Below, piece by piece: positions 1 through 8,965 of a DNA stretch of 44,614 nucleotides (its first letter is position 1; every line of letters starts with the position of its first letter). A program made the position numbers and the translations under genes. Below the pieces are notes generated by a model. That model made no database searches. It saw nothing but the letters and a program-made list of their open reading frames with translations, and had not been told where the DNA came from. Where the stretch lies: positions 1 through 44,614 of the forward strand of contig JAFXTH010000016.1 in assembly GCA_017525035.1 (NCBI GenBank). Direction: 5' to 3'. Source of the stretch: Bacilli bacterium (GTDB lineage: Bacteria; Bacillota_I; Bacilli_A; RF39; UBA660).

Positions 1-1
1 G

Positions 2-28
2 AGAGGATATACAGGTAGAAGAAGATAA
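2..28 (+). CDS. secY: 3' end of probable secY (partial)
   Basis: The first bases read in frame 2 as RGYTGRRR followed by TAA. The TAA overlaps the adk ATG as TAATG. A short basic tail directly before adk is what the SecY translocase C-terminus looks like in the spc operon, where secY-adk-map-infA is the usual order. Only eight codons are visible, so the call rests mainly on position. Confidence 0.5.
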   Translation, partial: RGYTGRRR

Positions 29-681
29 TGAAGAATTTAATTTTGATTGCTGCCCCTGGAGCAGGAAAAGGAACTTTATCAAATGATTTATTAGAGAAAT
101 ATGATTATGTTCATATTTCAACTGGTGATTTGTTAAGAGAACAAGTTGCTAAGGGAGATGATCTTGGTAAAAAGATTCATGAATTCCAAGTAGCTGGTAA
201 ATTAGTACCATCAGAAATCGTTTATGAAGCTCTTGAAAAGAAATTAAGTGATAAAGCTTGTGACAATGGATATATCTTAGATGGATTTCCAAGAAACATT
301 GAACAAGCAGAAGAGTATGAAAAAATACTTGAAAGATCTGGAAGAGAATTAGGAACTGTAATAGTTCTTGATATTCCAAAAGAAGATTTAATAAAAAGAA
401 TAACTGGTAGATTCACTTGTAAAGATTGTGGAGAAATTCATAATATCTATAGTGAAGAATTAAAACCAGTAAAAGAGGGAGTTTGTAATAAGTGTGGAGG
501 AGAGTTAACTCAAAGAAAAGATGATAACTTAGAATCATTTGAAGTTCGTTATCAAACTTATTTAGAGAGTACTGAACCTCTAATAGATTATTACAAAGCA
601 AAAGGTGTATTACATGTCATCGATTCTAGTCAAGGTCATGACTATACATTAGAACAAGCAGAGAAATTAATAAGTAACTAG
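28..681 (+). CDS. adk: adenylate kinase
   Basis: Adenylate kinase interconverts ATP+AMP and 2 ADP in the cytoplasm. At 217 aa it is the usual length of the long bacterial form. The N-terminal P-loop reads APGAGKGT, with Ala replacing the common first Gly. The NMP-binding part has STGDLLRE, and DGFPRN follows near residue 88. The LID domain carries a Zn-ribbon pattern (CKDCG and CNKCG), typical of Gram-positive Adk. The ATG overlaps the preceding stop, suggesting translational coupling with the upstream gene. It sits in the canonical place between secY and map, transcribed with the ribosomal genes. The identification is secure. Confidence 0.97.
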   Translation: MKNLILIAAPGAGKGTLSNDLLEKYDYVHISTGDLLREQVAKGDDLGKKIHEFQVAGKLVPSEIVYEALEKKLSDKACDNGYILDGFPRNIEQAEEYEKILERSGRELGTVIVLDIPKEDLIKRITGRFTCKDCGEIHNIYSEELKPVKEGVCNKCGGELTQRKDDNLESFEVRYQTYLESTEPLIDYYKAKGVLHVIDSSQGHDYTLEQAEKLISN

Positions 682-689
682 GTGATAGA

Positions 690-1436
690 ATGATAAGTAT
701 AAAAAGTGATCGTGAAATTGAATTATTAAAGATTGCTGGAAATATAGTATATCAGACACATCAATATTTGAAGCCTTACATAAAAGAGGGAATAACAACT
801 TTGGAACTTGATCGTCTTGCAGAAGACTTCATAAGGAGCAAAGGAGCTACTCCTTCTTGTAAAGGTTATCATGGTTTCCCTGCAACATTATGTACTAGTA
901 TAAATGACGAGGTAGTACACGGTATACCTTCAAAGCGCATGTTAATAAATGGTGATATAATCACACTTGATATTTGTGCTTGTTATAAAGGTTACCATGG
1001 AGATTCAGCGTGGACTTATAAAGTTGGCGAAGTATCAAATGAAGTATCTGATTTAATGAAAGAAACTGAAGAAGCATTATATGCTGGGTTATCTGTTATT
1101 AAACCTGGTGCTAGAGTTGGAGATATTTCACACGCTGTAGAAGAAGTTGCAAATAAATACAAATTAGGTATTGTTCGTGAATTGTGTGGACATGGGGTTG
1201 GACATAACTTACACGAAGAACCTAACATACCAAACTTTGGTAGAGCAGGTTATGGACCACTTTTAAAAGAAGGTATGGTATTTGCAGTAGAACCTATGTT
1301 AAATTTAGGTTCACAAGATGTATGCATGTTAGATGATGGTTGGACAATTGTTACATATGATGGTAAGCCATCTGCACATTTTGAACATACAGTACTTGTT
1401 ACAAAAGATGGATATCAAATTTTGACTGGAGAGTGA
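690..1436 (+). CDS. map: methionine aminopeptidase, type I
   Basis: Removes the initiator methionine from nascent proteins. The 248-aa protein has the pita-bread metal site residues in order: Asp in LDICACYKG, Asp in HGDSAW, His in [11 protein letters not shown], Glu in VEPML and Glu in HFEHTVLVT. There is no N-terminal SH3 or zinc-finger extension, so this is the plain type Ia form. It starts 8 nt after the adk stop with GGTGATAGA as ribosome site. It ends with TGA, showing that TGA is a stop codon in this organism. It is part of the adk-map-infA-rpmJ block. Confidence 0.97.
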   Translation: MISIKSDREIELLKIAGNIVYQTHQYLKPYIKEGITTLELDRLAEDFIRSKGATPSCKGYHGFPATLCTSINDEVVHGIPSKRMLINGDIITLDICACYKGYHGDSAWTYKVGEVSNEVSDLMKETEEALYAGLSVIKPGARVGDISHAVEEVANKYKLGIVRELCGHGVGHNLHEEPNIPNFGRAGYGPLLKEGMVFAVEPMLNLGSQDVCMLDDGWTIVTYDGKPSAHFEHTVLVTKDGYQILTGE

Positions 1437-1440
1437 TGAT

Positions 1441-1659
1441 ATGGCAAAAGAAGATACAATCGAAATCGAGGGGAAAGTTCTTGAGATAATACCAGGTGGA
1501 AAGTTTAAAGTACAACTTGAAAATGGGTACATTGTGGAAGCTCACGTTTCTGGTAAAATCCGTATGAATTACATCCGCATTTTACCGGGAGATACCGTAA
1601 TGTTAGAACTATCGCCTTATGACTTAACACGTGGGCGTATTACCTATAGAAAACCATAG
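1441..1659 (+). CDS. infA: translation initiation factor IF-1
   Basis: A 72-aa single OB-fold protein that binds the ribosomal A site during initiation. The sequence from [11 protein letters not shown] to the RGRITYR end matches the family along its entire length, including [12 protein letters not shown] and the [17 protein letters not shown] core. It lies 4 nt after map and before rpmJ, the conserved Firmicutes order. Nothing unusual is seen. Confidence 0.97.
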   Translation: MAKEDTIEIEGKVLEIIPGGKFKVQLENGYIVEAHVSGKIRMNYIRILPGDTVMLELSPYDLTRGRITYRKP

Positions 1660-1672
1660 GAGGGATAAAAAT

Positions 1673-1786
1673 ATGAAAGTTAAAGCATCTGTAAAACCAA
1701 TGTGCGAAAAATGTAAGGTTATTAAGCGCAATGGTAAAGTAATGGTTATTTGTGAAAATCCAAAACACAAACAAAAACAAGGTTAA
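1673..1786 (+). CDS. rpmJ: 50S ribosomal protein L36
   Basis: A 37-codon gene beginning [15 protein letters not shown] and ending HKQKQG. It has the zinc-binding C-x2-C...C...H pattern of the C+ form of L36 ([12 protein letters not shown]). AGGAGGG stands 9 nt upstream of the ATG. It falls between infA and rpsM as in nearly all Firmicutes. The length is exactly that of the family. Confidence 0.96.
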   Translation: MKVKASVKPMCEKCKVIKRNGKVMVICENPKHKQKQG

Positions 1787-1804
1787 TGGAAGGAGAGTAA
1801 ATTT

Positions 1805-2170
1805 ATGGCTCGTATTAAAGGTGTAGATATTCCTAATGATAAGCAAGTTGAAACTTCAATAACTTATATTTACGGAATAGGAAGAAACTTAGCAAGAAAA
1901 ATTGTTGCTAACGCAAAAGTTGAAGGAAGCAAAAGAGTTAAAGATTTAGACAATGATGAATTAACTAGATTACGTGATGAAATTTCTAAATATACAGTTG
2001 AAGGAGATTTAAGAAGAGATGTTAATATGAACATCAAAACTAAGATGGAAATCAACTCTTATCAAGGAACTCGTCATAAAAAAGGATTACCTGTTAGAGG
2101 ACAAAGCACTAGAAGTAATGCTAGAACTCGTAAAGGAAAAGGTAAGACAATAGCTAATAAGAAGAAATAA
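1805..2170 (+). CDS. rpsM: 30S ribosomal protein S13
   Basis: A 121-aa small-subunit head protein contacting tRNA and the 50S bridge. It begins [16 protein letters not shown] and carries the helix-two-turns-helix and the basic C-terminal tail ([19 protein letters not shown]) that reaches the P site. GGAAGGAG precedes the ATG. It is the first gene of the alpha-operon core rpsM-rpsK-rpoA-rplQ. Confidence 0.97.
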   Translation: MARIKGVDIPNDKQVETSITYIYGIGRNLARKIVANAKVEGSKRVKDLDNDELTRLRDEISKYTVEGDLRRDVNMNIKTKMEINSYQGTRHKKGLPVRGQSTRSNARTRKGKGKTIANKKK

Positions 2171-2191
2171 TAGTTAAAGGAGGATATAAAT

Positions 2192-2575
2192 ATGGCTTAT
2201 AAAACTAGAAAGAAAAAAGTCAAGAAGAATGTTCCTGAAGGTGTAGCACATATTCATTCAACATTCAATAATACAATTACTACTATAACTGATAAAGATG
2301 GACAAGTAGTTGCTTGGTCTAGTAGTGGAGCAATCGGTTATAAAGGAAGTAAAAAATCAACTCCATTCGCTGCAGGAATGGCTGCAGAAGCTGCTGGTAA
2401 AACAGCATATGATTTAGGTATGAGAAAAATAGAAGTTAATGTTAAAGGTTTAGGACCTGGAAGAGAAACAGCTATTAGATCTTTACAAACAGCTGGACTT
2501 GAGATAACTTCTATCACTGATGTAACACCAATACCACACAATGGATGTCGTCCACCAAAACGTCCACGTGGTTAA
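2192..2575 (+). CDS. rpsK: 30S ribosomal protein S11
   Basis: A 127-aa platform protein that lines the mRNA exit channel. Typical features are the lysine-rich N-terminus, [15 protein letters not shown], and the [11 protein letters not shown]-terminus. AAAGGAGG lies 8 nt before the ATG. The stop is followed after about 20 nt by rpoA, whose own ribosome site lies in the short gap. Confidence 0.97.
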   Translation: MAYKTRKKKVKKNVPEGVAHIHSTFNNTITTITDKDGQVVAWSSSGAIGYKGSKKSTPFAAGMAAEAAGKTAYDLGMRKIEVNVKGLGPGRETAIRSLQTAGLEITSITDVTPIPHNGCRPPKRPRG

Positions 2576-2597
2576 TAAAGATAAAGGAGGTAGTTTC

Positions 2598-3548
2598 ATG
2601 ATTGAATTTGAAAAACCAAACTATAAGATTACTGATTATGTAGAAAGTAATTTTTATGGAAAATTTGAAATCGAACCACTTGAAAGAGGATTCGGTACAA
2701 CTTTAGGAAATGCATTAAGACGTGTAATGTTATCAAGCCTTCCAGGAAGTGCTTTAAGTAGCGTTAAAATTGAAGGTGTATTACATGAATTTCAAACTAT
2801 AGAAGGTGTAGTAGAAGATGTTACTACAATCATTCTTAATTTAAAACAAGTAGTTATTAAAAATCATTCTAATGAACAAAAGGTTGTTAGAATTAATGCT
2901 ACAAAAGAAGGACCTGTAACAGCAGGTGATATTGAACATGATGCTGATATCGAAATAGTTAACCCAGATTTAGTTTTAGCAAACGTTGCTAAAGATGGAA
3001 AATTAATTATGGAAATGACAGTATCAAATGGTAGAGGATATGTAAGAAGTGAAGAAAACAAAAGACTTCTTGATATCAAGAAAGTTGGAGTTATCGCAAT
3101 TGACTCATTATTCTCACCAATTGAAAGAATTTCATACGATGTAGAGCCAGCTCGTGTTGGGCAAAATGAAACTTATGATAAATTAATATTAAATGTATGG
3201 ACAAATGGTTCAATGAAACCAGAAGAGGCTATTGCACTTGCTTCTCGTATCTTAATTGAACATTTCAACATTCTTACTAACTTAAGTAACATTGCTGATA
3301 TGACTGGAATGATGATCGAAAAGACTGAAGATCCAAAAGTTAAAGCATTAGAAACTACTATTGAAGATTTAGATTTCTCAGTAAGAGCTTATAACTGCTT
3401 AAAAAGAGCAAACATTCATACATTACAAGATTTAGTTAACATGAGTGAGAACGATATGATGAAGATTCGTAATTTAGGTAAGAAATCACTTAAAGAAGTT
3501 CTTGATAAAGTTCGTGACTTAGGGCTAGTATTACGTAATGACGACTAG
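2598..3548 (+). CDS. rpoA: RNA polymerase subunit alpha
   Basis: A 316-aa alpha subunit. The N-terminal domain (from [11 protein letters not shown]) includes the dimerisation segment [17 protein letters not shown]. The C-terminal domain (from about residue 255) includes [14 protein letters not shown] and [15 protein letters not shown], which bind UP elements and activators. I chose the ATG at 2598 because AAAGGAGG ends 8 nt before it and the protein then starts as the family does. A longer in-frame reading would run into rpsK and has no ribosome site. Confidence 0.97.
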   Translation: MIEFEKPNYKITDYVESNFYGKFEIEPLERGFGTTLGNALRRVMLSSLPGSALSSVKIEGVLHEFQTIEGVVEDVTTIILNLKQVVIKNHSNEQKVVRINATKEGPVTAGDIEHDADIEIVNPDLVLANVAKDGKLIMEMTVSNGRGYVRSEENKRLLDIKKVGVIAIDSLFSPIERISYDVEPARVGQNETYDKLILNVWTNGSMKPEEAIALASRILIEHFNILTNLSNIADMTGMMIEKTEDPKVKALETTIEDLDFSVRAYNCLKRANIHTLQDLVNMSENDMMKIRNLGKKSLKEVLDKVRDLGLVLRNDD

Positions 3549-3562
3549 TAAGGAGGATAAAC

Positions 3563-3904
3563 ATGGCATATAGAAAGTTAGGAGTAGACACTAAACATAG
3601 AAGAAGCATGCTTGCTAATTTGACTAAAGACGTTATCATGAACGGTAGAGTAATCACTACTGAAACAAGAGCTAAAGAAGTTCGTAAGTTTGTTGATAAG
3701 ATGATTACTTATGGTAAAAATGGTGACTTAGTATCAAGACGTAGTGCACTTGCATTCCTTCAAAATGATACTGTTGCTGTAAAGAAAGTATTTGATGAAT
3801 TAGCTCCAAAGTATGCTACTAGAAATGGTGGATATACAAGAGTATTAAAACTAGATGAAAGACGTGGAGATAACGCTTTAATGGCTATTATCGAATTAGT
3901 CTAG
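3563..3904 (+). CDS. rplQ: 50S ribosomal protein L17
   Basis: A 113-aa protein beginning [20 protein letters not shown], with [17 protein letters not shown] and a C-terminal MAIIELV. This is the short bacterial L17 length. AAGGAGG lies upstream, 14 nt after the rpoA stop. A terminator directly follows, closing the ribosomal operon. Confidence 0.97.
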   Translation: MAYRKLGVDTKHRRSMLANLTKDVIMNGRVITTETRAKEVRKFVDKMITYGKNGDLVSRRSALAFLQNDTVAVKKVFDELAPKYATRNGGYTRVLKLDERRGDNALMAIIELV

Positions 3905-3919
3905 TTAAATAAAAAAATA

Positions 3920-3950
3920 AACAATTTCTTATGAGATTGTTTTTTTTGTT
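3920..3950 (+). terminator. Rho-independent terminator after rplQ
   Basis: A 9-bp stem (AACAATTTC with GAGATTGTT, one T-G pair) and a TTAT loop, followed by a run of T. It ends the adk-rplQ operon. Confidence 0.85.
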
Positions 3951-3990
3951 TTAAACATATATAATATAGTTGATAGAAAGGATTGGTATT

Positions 3991-5259
3991 ATGAAAAACA
4001 AAAAAATATTATATATTATTATTGCAGCAGTTTTAGTAGTTGCAGGAGTATTATTATGTTTCTTTTTATGGCCAAGAGGTAACAAAAAAGAAGTTTATGT
4101 TGAGGCTGTAAAAAATTCTATGGGATTTAATCTAGATGAAGTTAAAGAAAGATTAAATCTAGATAATGCACAAGATAAAATAAAACATGTTATTTTTGAT
4201 GGTAGTCTAACTCAAGATGGACAAACAATGACATTAAATGGAGATGCATATATATCACTTGATGAAATGTATCTAAGTTTAAACACAAAGAAGGATAAAG
4301 AAGATTTAAATCTTGATCTTTTATACAAAGAAAATAAGATATATATCATTATGAAAAATATCTTAGATAATATATATTACTATGCATTAAATAATGGTAC
4401 AGGAAATGAAAAGAATAGTGTATTAGATTATTCAAAACTATTAGATATATTTGATAATAATTTTGAAAAGATAATTAAAGAAAAGAATATTGAAGTATCT
4501 GATGAAAAAATAATTATTAATGGTAATGAATACAGTACTAAAAAATACTCATATAATTTCTCAGGTAATGATTTTTATGAATTAGCAGATAATATTATTA
4601 ATGATATTAAAAATGATAAAGAATTATATGGAATACTATCTTCATTAATCGGAACATATGGTTCTAATTTAGAATCATTTAGTAGTTCATTTAGTGATTT
4701 AGAATCATTTAAGAAAATTGAAGAAGCATTAACATATACTGTATTCTTAAAAGATGATGAAGTTATATCAACTAAAATAATTTTATATATTCCTGCTACT
4801 TTAGGAGAAAAGACAGCATCTATGCCAGTAACAATCATTATTAATAAAGTTGATGGTTACTATCAAGCTTATATTACTGCGATGGGTATGAAAATAGTTG
4901 AATTAGAAGTTAATAAGAAATCTGGAGAAATGTTTGTTGCATTACAAGGTAATAAAATAATAACTGGAACAATCAGTGATGATAAGATTACACTTGAAAG
5001 CACTGGAGATCAATTAATAAAATTCAAACTAAATATTGAAACTGATAAAGCAAATAATTCAAGTAAAATTAACTTTGAATTTGCTGATAGAAGTGGAGAA
5101 TTTACAATAAAAGGTGAGAGTGTTGATAAAATACCAAATGTTGATGTAAGTGGAGCTATTCCATTTGATAAAGCAAGCGATAAGGATAAAGCAATACTTG
5201 ACAAATTCTTTAATTTTAAAAATGAGTTTAAAGGTTTAGCAGTTACTCAAACTGGCTAA
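3991..5259 (+). CDS. membrane-anchored protein of unknown function
   Basis: A 422-aa protein with a single N-terminal membrane segment (about residues 5-27, rich in I/V/A/L/F) and a large extracytoplasmic part. There is no lipobox or other anchor. The body alternates beta-rich stretches (for example SLTQDGQTMTLNGDAYISLDEMYLSLN) with acidic lysine-rich helices, and looks like a repeated beta-sheet lipoprotein-type fold. I do not recognise the family. The start is the ATG at 3991, which follows GAAAGGA; an earlier in-frame TTG has no ribosome site. It is a single gene, preceded by the rplQ terminator and an AT-rich region containing TATAAT. Confidence 0.8.
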   Translation: MKNKKILYIIIAAVLVVAGVLLCFFLWPRGNKKEVYVEAVKNSMGFNLDEVKERLNLDNAQDKIKHVIFDGSLTQDGQTMTLNGDAYISLDEMYLSLNTKKDKEDLNLDLLYKENKIYIIMKNILDNIYYYALNNGTGNEKNSVLDYSKLLDIFDNNFEKIIKEKNIEVSDEKIIINGNEYSTKKYSYNFSGNDFYELADNIINDIKNDKELYGILSSLIGTYGSNLESFSSSFSDLESFKKIEEALTYTVFLKDDEVISTKIILYIPATLGEKTASMPVTIIINKVDGYYQAYITAMGMKIVELEVNKKSGEMFVALQGNKIITGTISDDKITLESTGDQLIKFKLNIETDKANNSSKINFEFADRSGEFTIKGESVDKIPNVDVSGAIPFDKASDKDKAILDKFFNFKNEFKGLAVTQTG

Positions 5260-5310
5260 ATCTTTTTCTTTATTTGAAAAAGTGATATAATTAAATAGGG
5301 AGGGCATATT

Positions 5311-6072
5311 ATGAAAGCATTAATTACTGGTGCATCAAGTGGTATTGGTAAGTCATTTGCAAGATATTTAAGTTCTCTTGGGTATGATTTAATACTTGTT
5401 GCAAGAAATAAAGATAAGTTGCAAGAGTTACAAAAAGAATTAAAAACAGATGTTAAAATCGTAATAGCAGATTTAGCAGACGAATCTAAAATAAAAGAAT
5501 TATATGTATTGTGCAAGAATGATAACATTGATATATTAATTAACAATGCTGGCTTTGGTATGTTTGGTGAATTTGATTCAACTGACATGCAAGGTGAAAT
5601 GGAAATGATTGATGTTAATATTAAAGCTGTTCATATGCTTACTAAATTGTTTGGTAAAGATATGATAAAAAAAGACAGTGGTTATATATTAAATGTATCG
5701 TCAAGTGCAAGTTTTCAAGCAGGACCATTAATGGCTACATATTATGCTACTAAGGCCTATGTAACAAGACTTACTGTGGCTTTATATGAAGAATTAAGAA
5801 GAAAGAAATCAAAGGTTCATGTATCATGTTTGTGCCCAGGACCTGTTAAAACAAATTTTAATGATGTTGCAAATGTAGAATTTGCAATGAAGGGACTAGA
5901 TAGTGACTATGTTGCAGAGTATGCAATAAAGAAAATGTTTAAAAACAAACTATTAATAATTCCTGGTAAAAAAATGAAGTTGGCAGTATTCTTTAATAGA
6001 TTTATTTCTACTAAAAGAGCAGCTAAAATTGTATATAGATTTCAAAAGAAAAAAGAAAGAAAAAGTAGATAA
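5311..6072 (+). CDS. short-chain dehydrogenase/reductase, DltE-like
   Basis: A 253-aa classical SDR. The cofactor motif TGASSGIG is at residues 7-14, with an Arg at the end of beta-2 (LVARNKDKL), suggesting NADP(H). NNAGFG follows in the middle. The catalytic Ser is in NVSSSAS, and Tyr-x3-Lys is in YYATKAY, with CPGPVKTNF after it. The basic C-terminal tail (FQKKKERKSR) resembles membrane-associated DltE/YqjQ-type reductases. The substrate cannot be read from the sequence. GGGAGGG is the ribosome site. A terminator overlaps the stop codon. Confidence 0.9.
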   Translation: MKALITGASSGIGKSFARYLSSLGYDLILVARNKDKLQELQKELKTDVKIVIADLADESKIKELYVLCKNDNIDILINNAGFGMFGEFDSTDMQGEMEMIDVNIKAVHMLTKLFGKDMIKKDSGYILNVSSSASFQAGPLMATYYATKAYVTRLTVALYEELRRKKSKVHVSCLCPGPVKTNFNDVANVEFAMKGLDSDYVAEYAIKKMFKNKLLIIPGKKMKLAVFFNRFISTKRAAKIVYRFQKKKERKSR

Positions 6073-6087
6073 TCTCTACTTTTTTAA
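6061..6087 (+). terminator. terminator after the SDR gene
   Basis: A 9-bp stem, AAAAGTAGA with TCTACTTTT and a TAATC loop, followed by T residues. The stem starts inside the last codons of the SDR gene. Confidence 0.8.
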
Positions 6088-6144
6088 TTTATACTTTAAA
6101 AAAATAAAAAATAGTATATAATATGCTTTATACGGGGGAGTATT

Positions 6145-6960
6145 ATGGGAAATGTTTTATTAAAAGTAGATAACATATCTTTATCAGTTAATTCTAATGT
6201 TATACTAAATAATTTGTCATTCTCAGTTGAAAAAAACAGTATAAATGCTGTTTTATGTCCAAATAACTGTGGCAAGACAACACTTATTAAAACATTAAGC
6301 GGTATTACATGCCTAGATGATGGCGAAATAACATTAAATGGTATAGAACTTAATAAAGATAACTTTAATAAGTATATATTAGAAGTTGGCACTGTACTTG
6401 AAGATATAGATAATCAATTTATTTGTGACAAAGTAAATGACGAATTAAAGTATCCTTTAACTAATTTAGGATGTTCTTTTGATGAGATTCAAAAAAGAAT
6501 AGATATCGTATCATCAGTTCTTAAACTATCATTGATATTGGGAAAAGATATCACAAGATTAACTTACTTTGAAAAAATAAAAGTTTTAATAGCGGCATCC
6601 ATTGTACATTCTCCAAAACTATTACTTCTTGATGATGTATTTAGATTTCTAAATGTAAAAGAGAAGAAAGGTTTATTTAAATTATTAAAAGATGTTAATA
6701 ATAAATTATCAATAGCGATTATTTTTACTACTAGCTCTTTAGAAGATGTTTTAGATGTGGATAACATATTTGTTATCAATGATGGTCAAGTAGTGATGAA
6801 TGGTTCTTTTGACAATATAATATATAATGATAATGAATTATCTAAGATAGGAATAGAGATTCCTCTTATGATTGATTTATCTCGTAAGTTAGAATTTTAT
6901 AAATTAATTGATAAAATTTATTACGATCCAGATAAGGTGGTTGATAAATTATGGAAATAA
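6145..6960 (+). CDS. degenerate EcfA1-type ABC ATPase
   Basis: A 271-aa protein aligning along its whole length with EcfA1 of energy-coupling-factor vitamin transporters, including the EcfA1-like C-terminus (IGIEIPLMIDLSRKL ... KLW). It lies where ecfA1 lies in Firmicutes, between rplQ and truA. Its active-site motifs have drifted. Walker A is CPNNCGKTT (Lys44 and Thr45 kept, first Gly lost). The Q-loop segment VFQNPDNQ reads VLEDIDNQ. The LSGGQ signature is LTYFE. Walker B is LLLLDD, with Asp for the catalytic Glu. The D-loop Asp is Asn. The H-switch His is Ser (TTSS). ATP binding is possible; hydrolysis is doubtful. It overlaps the next gene by 10 nt. Confidence 0.85.
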   Translation: MGNVLLKVDNISLSVNSNVILNNLSFSVEKNSINAVLCPNNCGKTTLIKTLSGITCLDDGEITLNGIELNKDNFNKYILEVGTVLEDIDNQFICDKVNDELKYPLTNLGCSFDEIQKRIDIVSSVLKLSLILGKDITRLTYFEKIKVLIAASIVHSPKLLLLDDVFRFLNVKEKKGLFKLLKDVNNKLSIAIIFTTSSLEDVLDVDNIFVINDGQVVMNGSFDNIIYNDNELSKIGIEIPLMIDLSRKLEFYKLIDKIYYDPDKVVDKLWK

Positions 6961-7628
6961 AATTAAGAAATTCTAAAAGTAAAAATATAGAAGTAAAAAA
7001 TAAAATCATATCATTACAAGAAACAAATAATTTAGTTTATAAACATTTAATAGAAGATTATAATCCAGTTGTTGTTGATAATAAAAATTTATACTTTGTA
7101 TCAGATACTGTACTTGATGAATTGACATTAATAAATAAATATCCTGAACTAGAAGTTTTAGGAAATATATTAAAGTTATTTGGATACACAAATGAGTTCT
7201 TTGATAAAAATATTAAAGATCTTTCTACTACAGAAAAAATATGTTTAAATATTTTAAGAAATGTAGAGAAAGCTAAAGATATAATTGTATTTAATAATTT
7301 GTTTTTAGGACTTGATTTAAATAGTCAAAAAGCACTTGTCAGAATAATTAATTATTTATGTGAAATTAATTATATAGTAATTATTAGAAGCGATGATGTT
7401 AATGTTTTATACAAATGTGCTGATTACTCTATTTTAGCTACTAAAACAATAATTAAATATGATGAAACTGATAAGATATATACTGATGTTAAATATTTAA
7501 TGAAGCATAAATTTGATGTTCCAACATTGTCTTATATAACATACAAAGCCAAAGAAGAGAAAAATGTTAGATTATTCTATAGAAAAGATGTAAGAGACAT
7601 CATAAAGGATATATACAAACATGTATAA
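6951..7628 (+). CDS. EcfA2-position pseudo-ATPase without P-loop
   Basis: A 225-aa protein in the ecfA2 position. The ABC fold can still be followed, but every catalytic element is gone. Where Walker A should be, the sequence reads ISLQETNNLVYK with no GxxxxGK. The Q-loop region reads FVSDTVLDEL. The signature is DLSTTEK. Walker B is DIIVFNN, with both acidic residues now Asn, although GLD follows as in a D-loop. The H-switch is RSDD. The reading frame is intact and coupled to both neighbours (10-nt overlap upstream, 8-nt downstream). This argues for a retained structural role rather than random decay. The name is an inference from position and residual motifs. Confidence 0.75.
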   Translation: MEIKLRNSKSKNIEVKNKIISLQETNNLVYKHLIEDYNPVVVDNKNLYFVSDTVLDELTLINKYPELEVLGNILKLFGYTNEFFDKNIKDLSTTEKICLNILRNVEKAKDIIVFNNLFLGLDLNSQKALVRIINYLCEINYIVIIRSDDVNVLYKCADYSILATKTIIKYDETDKIYTDVKYLMKHKFDVPTLSYITYKAKEEKNVRLFYRKDVRDIIKDIYKHV

Positions 7629-8205
7629 GGTTAATTTTTATTTAAAATTATTCATTGCATTGCTTTTAATGATTGTTACAGCAATGACTTATAATTATTA
7701 TGTTCTTTGGATGATGCTATGTTTTATTTCATTAATTAATTATTACTATGGTAATAAAAAGTTATTAACAATATCATTTATATTATTATTAGTGTTATTA
7801 TTAAGTTATGAACTAAGACCTTTCTTTTATGTTTATAAGTTGGCGGTCTTAGTATACATATTAATATCTTTATGTTGCTGTTTTACAACTAAAGAAAAGA
7901 AATTCTTTAAAATATTATTTAAAGATGTTAAAAGAAAGAATAAAAAGACTCTATTTTATGATAGTCATTATGATAGTATTCTTGAAGCAAATAGAAAGCT
8001 ATCTAATGATACTTATAAAATAGATTTGATAAATGAGAATAAGCTTAATGATGATTTAGAAAGAAGTTATTTACAATCTAAAATTAGGTTTAATGGTTAT
8101 TGTGATATAGATGATAAGACGGTTAGTTTTAAATGGACTGATACTGACACAATGATACTTATTCTTTCTATAATATTATTTATTTTATGTATTATATTCA
8201 GGTAG
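7621..8205 (+). CDS. membrane protein in the EcfT position, strongly diverged
   Basis: A 194-aa protein with about three to four hydrophobic segments in the first 95 residues, a central charged helical stretch (about 98-145) and a last membrane helix (about 172-193). Standard EcfT is about 265 aa. The end (NGYCDIDDKTVSFKWTDTDTM, then hydrophobic) resembles the ARGY...W-x-D-T-L-A end of EcfT, but the two Ala-Arg-Gly coupling motifs that grip the ATPases are not visible. It lies between the pseudo-EcfA2 gene and truA, exactly where ecfT is expected. I call it an EcfT relative from position and C-terminal similarity only. Confidence 0.6.
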   Translation: MYKVNFYLKLFIALLLMIVTAMTYNYYVLWMMLCFISLINYYYGNKKLLTISFILLLVLLLSYELRPFFYVYKLAVLVYILISLCCCFTTKEKKFFKILFKDVKRKNKKTLFYDSHYDSILEANRKLSNDTYKIDLINENKLNDDLERSYLQSKIRFNGYCDIDDKTVSFKWTDTDTMILILSIILFILCIIFR

Positions 8206-8211
8206 GTGTTT

Positions 8212-8943
8212 ATGAGATATTTAATTAAATTTTCATATGATGGTACTAATTTTTGTGGATATCAAAAACAGCCTCAAAAAAGGTGCGTAGAAAGCGAATT
8301 AGAGAAAGTTTTGTATGATATTAATAATCATACCAAAACGAAGGTTATTGGGGCTGGAAGGACTGATAGAGGAGTTCATGCAAACTGCCAATGTGCATGC
8401 TTTGATATTGATGTTGATATAACATTATATAAACTAAAATGTGCATTAAATAGTTTGCTTCCAGAAGATATACATGTTTTTAGCACAGAAATTGTTGATA
8501 AAGATTTTCATGCAAGATTTATGGCTAAAAAGAAAACATATAAATATATAATTAATTGTGGTGAATACAATCCAATTGAGAGAAATTATGTATATCAATA
8601 TGGTAAAGAGTTAGATGTAGAAAAGATGAAAAAAGAAATTAAATCATTCATCGGTGTACATGACTTTAAACCATTTGTATCAGAAGAAGCTGTAAAGGAA
8701 GATTATACAAGAGAAATATATGATGCTCATATTGAGCAAGATGGTGATAAAATAATAATATACTTTACAGGAACAGGATTTATGAAATATCAAGTAAGAA
8801 ATATGGTTGGTGTTTTATTTAAAATTGGGAAAGGGAAATTAGATCTTGGAATAGTAAATAAAATATTTGATGATCCAAAAAATGCCAAGTATATAACTAC
8901 AATGAGAAGAGAAGGACTTTATTTAGACAATATAGAGTATTAG
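8212..8943 (+). CDS. truA: tRNA pseudouridine(38-40) synthase
   Basis: A 243-aa TruA, which modifies U38-U40 in the anticodon arm. The catalytic Asp is in GRTDRGVHA. The N-terminal FSYDGTNFCGYQKQP and the C-terminal GTGFMKYQVRNMVG are family hallmarks. I take the ATG at 8212 because AGGTAGG ends 5 nt before it; an in-frame GTG six bases upstream overlaps that ribosome site. In Firmicutes truA follows ecfT, which supports the reading of the three upstream genes as an ECF module. Confidence 0.95.
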   Translation: MRYLIKFSYDGTNFCGYQKQPQKRCVESELEKVLYDINNHTKTKVIGAGRTDRGVHANCQCACFDIDVDITLYKLKCALNSLLPEDIHVFSTEIVDKDFHARFMAKKKTYKYIINCGEYNPIERNYVYQYGKELDVEKMKKEIKSFIGVHDFKPFVSEEAVKEDYTREIYDAHIEQDGDKIIIYFTGTGFMKYQVRNMVGVLFKIGKGKLDLGIVNKIFDDPKNAKYITTMRREGLYLDNIEY

Positions 8944-8965
8944 TTATCTCTTTTTGGAGGTTAAT

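Noticed and set aside
2541..2597. A longer N-terminus for rpoA reaching back into rpsK
   Set aside because: It overlaps rpsK, has no ribosome site, and the added residues are not part of RpoA.
6145..8205. Plain pseudogenes at the ECF locus
   Set aside because: Three complete frames with overlaps, ribosome sites and a kept membrane pattern argue against simple decay, though relaxed selection cannot be excluded.
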